Both the position numbers and the translations under genes were made by a program. The notes below the pieces were generated by a model. That model was given only the letters and a program-made list of their open reading frames with translations, did no database searches and was not told the origin of the DNA. DNA of 34,594 nucleotides from IMG/VR virus record IMGVR_UViG_3300043409_000980, positions 1 through 34,594 of that record; one strand, written 5' to 3'. The DNA comes from a virus. Shown here one piece after another: positions 13,703 to 20,386 of the stretch (position 1 is the stretch's first letter; each line of letters opens with the position of its first letter).

Positions 13703-13721
13703 TGGATGCGCGGGGATAGGG

Positions 13722-14162
13722 TTAGAACCAGCGGGAAGCGATAGCGCGACCAAAGGTTTCAACGGCCCATGCGCGAATGTCGGACTCTCCGTGCACATGG
13801 TAACGCCAAAGCGCGGAAGAAATCGCGCGACACACGGCGGCGCGGTATTCCGTAGGGAAATACTGCCCCGTGCAATAGTCGATTGAACCGCGCGCAGGAT
13901 TGAACGAAAGGCGCTTTCCTTCGGACAATTCGGACAGGAGATAATCGGCGGGAATCGAAGATTCTTTAACGAATGAGAGAAGCGCGCGCGCATCCTTCCC
14001 GTGGGTCAAAATGGTTTTTTTATCAGTCCACAACGCACCTAAACCAACGGTGTCGTTGCAGTCTCTCGCGTAATTCCGCCAGTCTAGGCCGGAGCGTTGC
14101 GCAATGAATGCGCGGAGGAGATTGCAGAGTTCGGACTTTGTAACACTGTATTCTGTAGTCAT
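13722..14162 (-). CDS. Unknown 146-residue protein
   Basis: Start ATG 14162 (MTTEYSVTKSELCNLLRAFI), directly preceded by CAATCC; a frame 13 codons longer is possible. The protein is helical, with an RNYARDCNDTVGLGALW middle and a C-terminal AVCRAISSALWRYHVHG. No function is recognised. Its coding strand is pyrimidine-rich, unlike most genes of the window. Confidence 0.55.
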   Translation of the reverse strand: MTTEYSVTKSELCNLLRAFIAQRSGLDWRNYARDCNDTVGLGALWTDKKTILTHGKDARALLSFVKESSIPADYLLSELSEGKRLSFNPARGSIDYCTGQYFPTEYRAAVCRAISSALWRYHVHGESDIRAWAVETFGRAIASRWF

Positions 14163-14240
14163 GGATTGGATTTGTTGAATCGGGAATCGGGATTGATTCA
14201 CCGCCGGAGGCTATCCTTGCGGATAGACTCTCGCGGGGAA

Positions 14241-14561
14241 TCACTTCCGGCGGATGATTCCTGCCGCAATCATTGCTTTGCGCCAGTATTTCAGCGTGCG
14301 CGGATGATTTGAGCGGTCAAGGTGAAGGGATTCCGTCCGGTTAGAGCAATCGCGATAGTCCGTTTCGGAATGGGACGAAAGCCAATCCCACTGGGAACCG
14401 GCGCAAGGACTTGATGATGGGATGGGATGATCGCGCATAAGAGAGACTAGCTCGCGGAAAGTCACGGCTTCGCCTTCAGATAGGAAACCGGATTCTGCGG
14501 ATTCGCCTTCCTCTGCGGATTCTGGCGTTATGACTTCGAAGGTGCGGGATATTAGGATCAT
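14241..14561 (-). CDS. Unknown 106-residue phage protein
   Basis: The N-terminus is a strand (MILISRTFEVITPESAEEGE) followed by an acidic stretch. The middle has VTFRELVSLMRDHPIPSS and SQWDWLSSHSETDYR. The C-terminus has SNHPRTLKYWRKAMIAAGII. This Ser/Trp-rich, RTLKYWRKA-ending pattern is one I associate with uncharacterised phage early proteins. ATG 14561 is preceded by three tandem ATCCC units (14562-14576). Confidence 0.58.
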   Translation of the reverse strand: MILISRTFEVITPESAEEGESAESGFLSEGEAVTFRELVSLMRDHPIPSSSPCAGSQWDWLSSHSETDYRDCSNRTESLHLDRSNHPRTLKYWRKAMIAAGIIRRK

Positions 14562-14576
14562 GGGATGGGATGGGAT
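14562..14576 (-). repeat. Tandem ATCCC x3 directly before a start codon
   Basis: Read on the coding strand: three ATCCC units abutting ATG 14561. They replace a Shine-Dalgarno site in the 15-base gap between two genes. Confidence 0.6.
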
Positions 14577-14780
14577 TTACTTTGCGGAAGGGATGGGACG
14601 AAACTCTAAGCAAGGGCCGGAAACGGAGGCGGAAACGTAATAATCGGACAGATGGAAAGCGGCCCAACGCTCCGAATCGGGAAACGGTAGAATGGCAATG
14701 CATTCATGGGGCTTTCCTTCGTTTCGAATGCGCGGAGTTCTATCTATGCGGAGGCAGAGTTGAGCGAGTGTCTCTTTCAT
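14577..14780 (-). CDS. Unknown 67-residue protein
   Basis: Start ATG 14780 (MKETLAQLCLRIDRTPRIRN) follows four tandem CAAAT units and CCC. The frame is open 15 codons further upstream, but those codons are the repeat itself. The remainder is alpha/beta (CIAILPFPDSERWAAFHLSD, YYVSASVSGPCLEFRP). Its coding strand is markedly pyrimidine-rich: 43 of 60 plus-strand bases at 14581-14640 are purines. Confidence 0.52.
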   Translation of the reverse strand: MKETLAQLCLRIDRTPRIRNEGKPHECIAILPFPDSERWAAFHLSDYYVSASVSGPCLEFRPIPSAK

Positions 14781-14783
14781 GGG

Positions 14784-14803
14784 ATTTGATTTGATTTGAT
14801 TTG
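14784..14803. repeat. Tandem ATTTG x4
   Basis: Four perfect 5-base units in the leader of the 14577-14780 gene (CAAAT on the coding strand), followed by CCC and the ATG. It could be a slippage tract that tunes expression. Confidence 0.65.
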
Positions 14804-14858
14804 ATCGGCTTTGATTGACCGCCATTCCCTTCAGTTGCCCGAAAGGAATCGCGGGGAA

Positions 14859-15041
14859 TCAGGCGAGATTAAAGAGCTTTCGGAAGTCCGCGTAATCGTG
14901 GCAAAGATCGGTTGAGAAGCGATAGACTCCAATATCTTCATGGCCGTCGGCGCGTTTGACGGTGACGAATTGCCACTTTTCGCCGGATAGGATGAAAGGA
15001 TCTTCAAAAGATCGAAGGCGGATAAATTCAAGGACTTTCAT
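14859..15041 (-). CDS. Unknown 60-residue protein
   Basis: Begins MKVLEFIRLRSFEDPFILSG and continues KWQFVTVKRADGHEDIGVYR, then FSTDLCHDYADFRKLFNL. It looks like a small beta-rich fold. ATG 15041 is preceded by CTAACCCC, four bases of which are spacer after the previous stop. Family unknown. Confidence 0.55.
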   Translation of the reverse strand: MKVLEFIRLRSFEDPFILSGEKWQFVTVKRADGHEDIGVYRFSTDLCHDYADFRKLFNLA

Positions 15042-15045
15042 GGGG

Positions 15046-15153
15046 TTAGTGGTTGGGGGTAAAACCGGCGGACGTTTCTAGATAGGCTTGGATTAGGACG
15101 GCGGAAATTATTAGGGCTGCAACGGCGAGGCGTTTGATGGTTGAGCGGCGCAT
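15046..15153 (-). CDS. Tiny secreted or membrane-anchored peptide
   Basis: 35 residues from ATG 15153 to TAA 15046. It has a basic N-terminus (MRRSTIKR), one hydrophobic helix (LAVAALIISAVLIQAYL) and a short polar tail (ETSAGFTPNH), as expected for a signal-anchor. The leader reads TTTAATCCC-ATG. It fills the gap between two genes with 4 bases on each side, which supports it. Confidence 0.48.
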   Translation of the reverse strand: MRRSTIKRLAVAALIISAVLIQAYLETSAGFTPNH

Positions 15154-15157
15154 GGGA

Positions 15158-15562
15158 TTAAATAGCGTTTGTGTCGATGAAAGCGGTTTGAGGAATAACC
15201 AGATTTAAAACCCAATGTCCCTCGTCACCGTCGCCGTTTTCGGAAACGGGAATGGACGAATCGTCACCGAAGATAGTGACGCGGTCCGGATAAGTGTCGT
15301 AATCAACGTCAACGAATCGGGAGCGTAGAAACCGGATTGCATTTTCCACATTGGTGACGGTGACGGTGACGGGCTGGGCCGTGGCGACGCTATCGGCAAC
15401 TGCAGCAGCAATTGCTTGGCGTTGCTCCAATTCTGCCGCATAGGCTTCGGAAGCGGATATCGCCAAGAAAATGGCCATGGCGGCGGCAGCTTCGTTGCTT
15501 TGCTCTACGGCAATCTTGCCGAACGCTTTGGATGCGGACGAAAGGTCTGAGTGGCTTGTCAT
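15158..15562 (-). CDS. Unknown 134-residue protein, first gene of the leftward operon
   Basis: The N-terminal half is an Ala-rich helix (AAAAMAIFLAISASEAYAAE, LEQRQAIAAAVADSVATA). The C-terminal half has strands VTVTVTNVENAIRFLRSRF and YPDRVTIFGDDSSIPVSENG, followed by DEGHWVLNLVIPQTAFID. No family is recognised. As the first minus-strand gene after the divergent control region it is probably expressed early. Confidence 0.58.
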   Translation of the reverse strand: MTSHSDLSSASKAFGKIAVEQSNEAAAAMAIFLAISASEAYAAELEQRQAIAAAVADSVATAQPVTVTVTNVENAIRFLRSRFVDVDYDTYPDRVTIFGDDSSIPVSENGDGDEGHWVLNLVIPQTAFIDTNAI

Positions 15563-15812
15563 CTTCGTTTTCGTTGGTGTTTTCTGCGCCGCCCTTGCGG
15601 TGCGTTCATTCTATCCACGAAGGAAGGAAAATCTAGATTTATTTTTGTTTATTTTTGATGGAAGGGGGTGAAAGGCCGGTTTCATTGGGGAAAATGCGTG
15701 AAAAATTTTTGAGACGAGAACGACTGGCGAACGCAAAAATCGAATTTTTGGGGCGGGGGAACGGAGAAAACTCGCCTTGCGAAAGGCTACCTAGGCTTGC
15801 AAGGTACTTGGC
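15563..15812. promoter_or_regulatory. Divergent intergenic control region
   Basis: 250 bases between the leftward and rightward operons, the longest gene-free stretch here. It has an AT-rich tract with a repeated TTTATTTTTG word (about 15635-15658), A/T runs around 15700-15750 (AAAAATTTTTGAG, AATCGAATTTTTGG), and a small hairpin GCCTT-GCGA-AAGGC near 15774-15787. Both promoters must lie here or overlap the flanking genes, but I cannot assign a convincing -35/-10 pair. An origin is also possible. Confidence 0.4.
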
Positions 15813-16241
15813 ATGAAAGGGAAGGCATGGGAAAAGGCGAAGGCGCTCTATCTAGCAGGAAAGAGCTGGAAGGCGATTTCAGACGAAACGGGAATAGTTC
15901 AGTCAACTCTGCAGTCCAAGGCATCACGGGATGATTGGACGAAGTTTCGACGGGGGATGAGGGACACAATTGCCTCAAATGAAATCCAATCCCTAGAAAG
16001 CCTCTCCGTTCTCGTCCGTTCTAAGCTCGCCGCTGATGCCGCAAGTACGCTTGAAAGAGTCGACGGCTATGACCTAGACGGCCTGAAGGACGAGGCAACT
16101 CGCGAGACGATACTGAACAGCGTAGCCAAGAGAAGTGCACTCGTTTTCGGCTGGAGCGAAGCTGGAGAAGCGACCAGCGTCTCGATTAATCTGCTCGGTT
16201 CTATGCCGGATCGGTTCGCTGAGGTTGTCGTCTCGAAGTGA
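15813..16241 (+). CDS. Probable terminase small subunit (HTH DNA-binding)
   Basis: 142 residues. The N-terminus (AKALYLAGKSWKAISDETGI, then VQSTLQSKASRDDWTKFRR) is the helix-turn-helix typical of phage small terminases that recognise the packaging site. Residues 50-115 are helical (LSVLVRSKLAADAASTLERV, TILNSVAKRSALVFGWSE) and fit the oligomerisation domain. The C-terminus ends in short strands. AAGG lies 8 bases before the ATG. It is the first gene of the rightward operon, 15 kb from the large subunit. A general HTH regulator remains possible. Confidence 0.52.
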   Translation: MKGKAWEKAKALYLAGKSWKAISDETGIVQSTLQSKASRDDWTKFRRGMRDTIASNEIQSLESLSVLVRSKLAADAASTLERVDGYDLDGLKDEATRETILNSVAKRSALVFGWSEAGEATSVSINLLGSMPDRFAEVVVSK

Positions 16242-16417
16242 AGATAACACACATTGTGCAACGGGGGAAAACTTATAGTCAGGATAAGTAAATCTAATGG
16301 GGCAAAAGGATTGTTTTTCCTAGGATTGGCACGAAAGTTGACGTAGGACATGGCACCCCCTTTGCGGGGTGGCTTCGTTTACGATACCCCCCTCAAAAAT
16401 TTTCCGTCTTTTTGACC

Positions 16418-16945
16418 ATGTTAAGTAAAATTAAAATTGGTCAAGTTATTTCTCTCAATCAAGCTGAGAGGAAGTTGGCCCACTTCGTAGCCAAGAATCG
16501 CAACGGCAATAACCGTCATTTCAACACTACGAACTTGAAGATAAGCACGGATGACCCTGCAACCGTGGATCTGGAGGGCGTGTGCGGAGAGATAGCCTTC
16601 TGTAAGCTATTTAATGTCTACCCCGACATCGACACGAACCGCGAGCCTCCGCACCCGCTCTACGACGCGATTATTCCGCCTATTCCTCCGGGCATTCGCA
16701 TCGATGTGAAGACGACGAAGTACGAGAATGGAAAGCTACTGGTCGATGCGCGCAAAGGTTCCAAGACCGACGGCGTGGATTACTATGCGCTGATGATCGG
16801 TCAATTCCCGGGTCCGTATACGTTCAGGGGATTCATCGCGAAGGAACATATCATCCAGCCGCATAGGATCGGAACGCTCATCAAAGGATACAAAACGTAC
16901 ATGGCGGATCAGAGTGAGCTAACGGACGAGGTAACTATATTCTAA
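16418..16945 (+). CDS. PD-(D/E)XK nuclease-like protein
   Basis: 175 residues from ATG 16418; a TTG two codons earlier is also in frame. Glu in LEGVCGEIAFCKLF could be the first acidic residue. It is followed by the core Asp-x-Lys in PPGIRIDVKTTKYENGKLL and a strand DYYALMIGQFPG, the order seen in PD-(D/E)XK folds. A His-containing tail follows. Phages carry such proteins as nucleases for DNA processing or host DNA degradation. The place between the small terminase and the capsid gene hints at a packaging-linked role, but activity is inferred from motif order only. Confidence 0.55.
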   Translation: MLSKIKIGQVISLNQAERKLAHFVAKNRNGNNRHFNTTNLKISTDDPATVDLEGVCGEIAFCKLFNVYPDIDTNREPPHPLYDAIIPPIPPGIRIDVKTTKYENGKLLVDARKGSKTDGVDYYALMIGQFPGPYTFRGFIAKEHIIQPHRIGTLIKGYKTYMADQSELTDEVTIF

Positions 16946-16954
16946 TTGACTCGG

Positions 16955-16972
16955 TGACGCAATTATGCGTCA
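16955..16972. promoter_or_regulatory. Perfect 7-bp inverted repeat upstream of the capsid gene
   Basis: TGACGCA, four bases, TGCGTCA, immediately after the 16418-16945 gene. No T-run follows, so it is more like an operator than a terminator. It lies at the head of the 199-base gap before the capsid gene, the place for a late promoter or RNA processing site. Confidence 0.4.
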
Positions 16973-17144
16973 GTCCGGCTTATCGACCCTAAGCAAGGCG
17001 GAGGCTTGGTCAGCCATCGCAAAACTGTCTAAGCGGCAATGACGCTCCGCATCGGTCAGCGCGTAGGTCCGATCCGCCATCGTTTGATGGATGGATAGAA
17101 TGGCCTACCAAATGCAGATAACGTCGGTTTAATTTTTTCTCAAT

Positions 17145-18392
17145 ATGGCTTGTCCTAATGTCTTCAACGCCTTCGCCGTAGCGACTGAGTCGCTCGCGCA
17201 GGACGTCTATAAACGCGCCTCGTATCGCTCGATGTGGCTCAATATGATTGAGCGCGGAGAGTATCCTCAAGGTACTGGCTTGACCCAGACCTCGTACAAC
17301 ACGACCAGCATCGAGCCGACTTCGGCTGAGGAGTGGTCGGCCATTACCCTTGCGAGCGGTAACCCCGGCGACAACGGCGGCGCTTGCGATGTCACCTACA
17401 GCGAGGTTCCGGTTGGTTTCAATTCCGTTACATGGAGTCCTGAGCGTTTCGCGCTCAAGGGTCCGCTTCTGTGTAAGGATGACCTGACCTATGACCACCG
17501 CGTCGAGGCGTTCTTGCGCGTGTACTTGGAGAAGCTCTCGATCCGCGCTCAGCGTTCATGGGAGACTCGCTATCAGAATACGTTCGCGAAGTTCGCCATC
17601 AAGGCTGTGGCCGACTCGTCCTTCACTCAGGTCGAGACGATTCCCTCTGGCGTGAATGAGTTCCCGTGGATTCAGACCGGATCGGCTGGTCAGGCGCTCA
17701 ATCAGTCCACCTCTGAGTTGACTCAGGAGATGCTGGATGTCGCGGCTGCTACGCTGATCCGTAACGGCGCGACGAATCCTGATAGCTCCGGTTTCATCTC
17801 GTACAGCAGCGACGGTCCGGTGTTCCCGCTATATATCGGCTTGGAGGCTTCGCAGCGTATCGCTCAGAACAACCCCGCGTTCCGCGATGACTTGCGCTTC
17901 GCTGATCAGGGCAGTGGCGCTGGTGCGGAGTTGCTCAAGCGGATTGGCGCGAACCGGGTGATTAAGAACTATCGCCATGTGCCGAATCTGTTCCCGCCTC
18001 GCTTCACCTATGCCGGTGGCAAGTACACGCTGGTCCAACCCTTCACTAGTGCGAGCGGAACGAAGGGCACTGTGTTCAGCGTCAATTCGAGCTGGACGAC
18101 TGCTCCGTACGAGGCCGCGTTCATCGTGACTCCGTATGTGTTCAAGAGCCACATCGTGCGGCCCGTCAATCGGGTTGGCGATTTGGCGTGGATGCCGACC
18201 AACTATATGGGCGAATGGCAGTGGGTGACTGGTGCCTATAAGTTCAATACGGACTGCGAAGATCCGTTGGAGAAGAAGGGTCAGCATTATGCTGAGTTCG
18301 TTCACGCTTCGGAGCCTATATTCACAAACCAAGGAATGACTATTATCTTCCGACGTTGCACAGGAGCGCTCACACAGGTCATTTGTAGCTGA
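17145..18392 (+). CDS. Major capsid protein candidate
   Basis: 415 residues with no signal peptide or membrane span. It is the right size for an HK97-fold major capsid protein. It has its own 199-base leader and a strong terminator immediately after the stop, as for a very highly expressed gene. The N-terminal region includes ESLAQDVYKRASYRSMWLNM. The middle has helical YLEKLSIRAQRSWETRYQNT, reminiscent of a long spine helix. The C-terminus has SEPIFTNQGMTIIFRRCTG. No other gene here has this combination of size and context. The AT-rich leader lacks a Shine-Dalgarno. It lies on the opposite strand to scaffold and portal. Confidence 0.68.
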   Translation: MACPNVFNAFAVATESLAQDVYKRASYRSMWLNMIERGEYPQGTGLTQTSYNTTSIEPTSAEEWSAITLASGNPGDNGGACDVTYSEVPVGFNSVTWSPERFALKGPLLCKDDLTYDHRVEAFLRVYLEKLSIRAQRSWETRYQNTFAKFAIKAVADSSFTQVETIPSGVNEFPWIQTGSAGQALNQSTSELTQEMLDVAAATLIRNGATNPDSSGFISYSSDGPVFPLYIGLEASQRIAQNNPAFRDDLRFADQGSGAGAELLKRIGANRVIKNYRHVPNLFPPRFTYAGGKYTLVQPFTSASGTKGTVFSVNSSWTTAPYEAAFIVTPYVFKSHIVRPVNRVGDLAWMPTNYMGEWQWVTGAYKFNTDCEDPLEKKGQHYAEFVHASEPIFTNQGMTIIFRRCTGALTQVICS

Positions 18393-18415
18393 TTTCCTCA
18401 GCAAAACGCAAGAAT

Positions 18416-18445
18416 CCGCAGGCCGAAAGGCTTGCGGGTTTTTTG
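18416..18445 (+). terminator. Rho-independent terminator after the capsid gene
   Basis: A GC-rich stem, CCGCAGGCC and GGCTTGCGG with a GAAA loop and one G-T pair, is followed by TTTTTTG. It stands 24 bases after the capsid stop and separates it from the HNH gene. Confidence 0.9.
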
Positions 18446-18481
18446 TTGCCATCGTTCAGTTTTGTACTATTTTTACTCCGC

Positions 18482-19273
18482 ATGGACAATGAACCAAAAC
18501 GTGGCGACGTACGCGAGGATGGGCGTGTTTGCTGGGGTTACACTTGGAAGGACAAGGATGGAAACAAGCGGTATCAGTGGCTAACTCCTGAACGATTTGC
18601 GGAGAAGGTGGCCCACGATAAAGAGCGTCTAGTCAAGTACGCCGCTGAAAACACGGAGGCTATCCGCCTCAAACAGGCCGAGAAGTACGAGAAAAGCAAA
18701 GAATACTACAAAGCCAAATCGAATGAAAACCACGCCAAAAACCGAGAGCGTAACAACAAGCGGAACGCTGAGTATCAGCGCAAAAATGCTGAAATCCTAA
18801 AACAGAAGCACAACGAGTACCGCGCCAATAATCGAGAACGCGCTCGCCGCTGGCAAAAGCGATATAGCACGGCAAACCATTCCAAGATAAACAACAAGCT
18901 CCGCGAGCGCCGCCGGAACGATCCGATGATGCGGCTCAAGGACGCGATTCGAAACTCAGTTCGCGCGTATCTTGGCAGCAAGAAGACGCGACGGTCGGCC
19001 ACGTTTGAGATTGTCGGCTGCACTCCTGACTTTCTGCGTGGTCATTTGGAGAGGCAATTCAGGGATGGAATGACGTGGGAAAACTACGGTCCGTACTGGC
19101 ATGTTGATCATCGCATTCCGTTGGCCAGCGGAAATTCACCGGAGGAGATTATGGGTTTGAGCCATTGGACAAACCTGCAACCGCTGACCGCGTTCGAGAA
19201 CATTTCCAAAGGATCAAAATTGGTGTTGCCCAACGATAACTCTGAGCTAGGTTTGCCTCGGTTGAATCAATAG
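18482..19273 (+). CDS. HNH homing-type endonuclease downstream of the capsid gene
   Basis: 263 residues from ATG 18482; the longer frame begins in the terminator tail. The N-terminal part has GRVCWGYTWKDKDGNKRYQW. A long Lys/Arg/Asn-rich helix follows (residues 50-150; repeats such as NAEYQRKNAEILKQKHNEY). The catalytic HNH domain comes next: FEIVGCTPDFLRGHLERQFR, WHVDHRIPLASG with the His-x-Asp-His core, and WTNLQPLTAFENISKGSK. It lies between two independent terminators, so it looks like a self-contained invading unit. Confidence 0.85.
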   Translation: MDNEPKRGDVREDGRVCWGYTWKDKDGNKRYQWLTPERFAEKVAHDKERLVKYAAENTEAIRLKQAEKYEKSKEYYKAKSNENHAKNRERNNKRNAEYQRKNAEILKQKHNEYRANNRERARRWQKRYSTANHSKINNKLRERRRNDPMMRLKDAIRNSVRAYLGSKKTRRSATFEIVGCTPDFLRGHLERQFRDGMTWENYGPYWHVDHRIPLASGNSPEEIMGLSHWTNLQPLTAFENISKGSKLVLPNDNSELGLPRLNQ

Positions 19274-19309
19274 GTTGAATGTCTTGTAAAGCGCCTTATT
19301 GTGAGGCAC

Positions 19310-19347
19310 CCCGTCACTGGCCCGAAAAGTTAGTGGCGGGTTTTTTA
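19310..19347 (+). terminator. Rho-independent terminator after the HNH gene
   Basis: Stem CCCGTCACT and AGTGGCGGG with a 13-base loop, followed by TTTTTTATT. It isolates the HNH gene from the downstream tail genes. Confidence 0.88.
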
Positions 19348-19368
19348 TTGCCCGTTATCGCTTAGACA

Positions 19369-19395
19369 TTGACATCCCAATGCGCGGCGTAATGC
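19369..19395 (+). promoter_or_regulatory. Candidate sigma70-like promoter for the tail/lysis operon
   Basis: A consensus TTGACA (19369-19374) lies 15 bases before TAATGC (19390-19395). The spacing is short and the -10 weak. A promoter is expected here because a terminator stands just upstream. Transcription would begin at or next to ATG 19403, so the first gene could be leaderless. Confidence 0.4.
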
Positions 19396-19402
19396 TCCCC
19401 GT

Positions 19403-19687
19403 ATGCCGTCATTTACGATTCCAAAAGGCGTAGAAATCCCCGAGAACCTTGCGGAGGGCGAAGCGTTCCAGACTATGGCGACTATCGTTCTTGGCAAGAA
19501 TGGCAAGGCGGAGGTCATCGAGATTGATGGTGTGGCCATTCCCGGATACGAGAAGAAATCCAAGGGCAAGAAGCTGGCCGAGCGCGGCGAGGAGGAGGAG
19601 ATGGAGGTAGAGGAGGGTGCGACTCCCGGCGGCGGTGGATTTATCGCCGAGGTGATGCAGCGCGGCGCTGGTCCGATGGCACGATAA
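19403..19687 (+). CDS. Unknown 94-residue protein
   Basis: The N-terminal half looks like a small beta fold (MPSFTIPKGVEIPENLAEGE, FQTMATIVLGKNGKAEVIEI). The C-terminal half is low-complexity: Lys-rich (YEKKSKGKKLAERG), then a Glu run (EEEEMEVEEG), Gly-rich (TPGGGG) and a final helix. It may be a structural accessory of the virion. Family unknown. Confidence 0.55.
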   Translation: MPSFTIPKGVEIPENLAEGEAFQTMATIVLGKNGKAEVIEIDGVAIPGYEKKSKGKKLAERGEEEEMEVEEGATPGGGGFIAEVMQRGAGPMAR

Positions 19688-19705
19688 CAATTTCCATAGA
19701 ACGAT

Positions 19706-20143
19706 ATGCCAAACATCACATGCGACGAGGCGGCAACGCTCATCAACGAGGCGGCGTCGCTGGGATGTCGCTCACCGTGGGAGGTTGAGTTGGCCAAGCT
19801 GGCGCTGGAGAACCGCATTGCGACATATCTTCAGGGCGGCGGCGCGACACGCGGTGCGTATCGGTCGGTGACGACGAGCGGCAGCGTGGTGAGCGGTGAT
19901 TACTTCTTGGTCTGCGATGCGACGGCGGGAGCGATTACGATGACCCTGCCCCCGGCAGCGTTGGTTGCTGGTCGTATCTACGTTTTCAAGCGCATCAATG
20001 CTGGCGCGAATACGGTGACGGTCGATGCGTACGCGTCCGAGACGATTGACGGAGCGGCCACACATGTGCTGTCCCCGCAATGGAATTCGATTACCATCAT
20101 TTCGAACGGTACGGCTTGGTTCATCACTTCGCATCCGTTCTAA
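19706..20143 (+). CDS. Virion/tail protein with a shared N-terminal helical module
   Basis: 145 residues. Residues 1-42 (MPNITCDEAATLINEAASLG, CRSPWEVELAKLAL) match the start of the next gene's product, including the spacing of the two cysteines and the SPxE box. The C-terminal part (SGDYFLVCDATAGAITMTLP, GRIYVFKRINAGANTVTVDA, WNSITIISNGTAWFITS) is a beta-rich domain common at the ends of phage tail appendages. A small tail or fibre-tip protein is likely. Confidence 0.62.
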   Translation: MPNITCDEAATLINEAASLGCRSPWEVELAKLALENRIATYLQGGGATRGAYRSVTTSGSVVSGDYFLVCDATAGAITMTLPPAALVAGRIYVFKRINAGANTVTVDAYASETIDGAATHVLSPQWNSITIISNGTAWFITSHPF

Positions 20144-20149
20144 AATATC

Positions 20150-20359
20150 ATGGCAAACATTTCTTGCGCCGATGCGGCCACACTAATTGCGGAGGCTCAG
20201 GGGGCTTCGTGCATGAGTCCGCGTGAACGTATTCTGCTGGAGATTGGCCTACTCTGGGAAGCGGCGACGCTTGGCGGAACGGCGGATATCACGGCGGATA
20301 ACACGGTGATAAGCGCGGACGTGACGAGCATCACGGCGGACATGACCGAATTTCTGTAG
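20150..20359 (+). CDS. Paralogue of the 19706 N-terminal module with TADxT repeats
   Basis: 69 residues. Residues 1-41 (MANISCADAATLIAEAQGAS, CMSPRERILLEIGL) repeat the helical module of the previous gene. The rest is a repetitive tail (residues 44-66, TADITADNTVISADVT and following) with a T/S-A-D-x-T unit every seven residues. A similar unit occurs in the gene at 34135. It could be a small attachment or spacer protein in the virion. Confidence 0.58.
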   Translation: MANISCADAATLIAEAQGASCMSPRERILLEIGLLWEAATLGGTADITADNTVISADVTSITADMTEFL

Positions 20360-20386
20360 GTCAACGTAACATTCATTTAGTCATAT

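Noticed and set aside
16348-16372. CACCCC/GGGGTG hairpin before the PD-(D/E)XK-like gene, considered as a terminator
   Set aside because: Short stem and no convincing T-run after it; position within a co-directional operon does not require termination.
16970-17080. Minus-strand 36-residue frame (MADRTYALTDAERHCRLDSF...) upstream of the capsid gene
   Set aside because: Isolated on the wrong strand inside a leader, without ribosome site or coupling. The plus-strand 25-codon frame 16965-17042 in the same place is equally weak.
17010-17498. Long minus-strand frame over the start of the capsid gene
   Set aside because: Shadow of the capsid reading frame with low-complexity Arg-rich content and no start signal.
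19772-20134. 120-codon minus-strand frame opposite the tail gene at 19706
   Set aside because: Arg/His-rich antisense shadow; the plus-strand protein has recognisable tail-type motifs.
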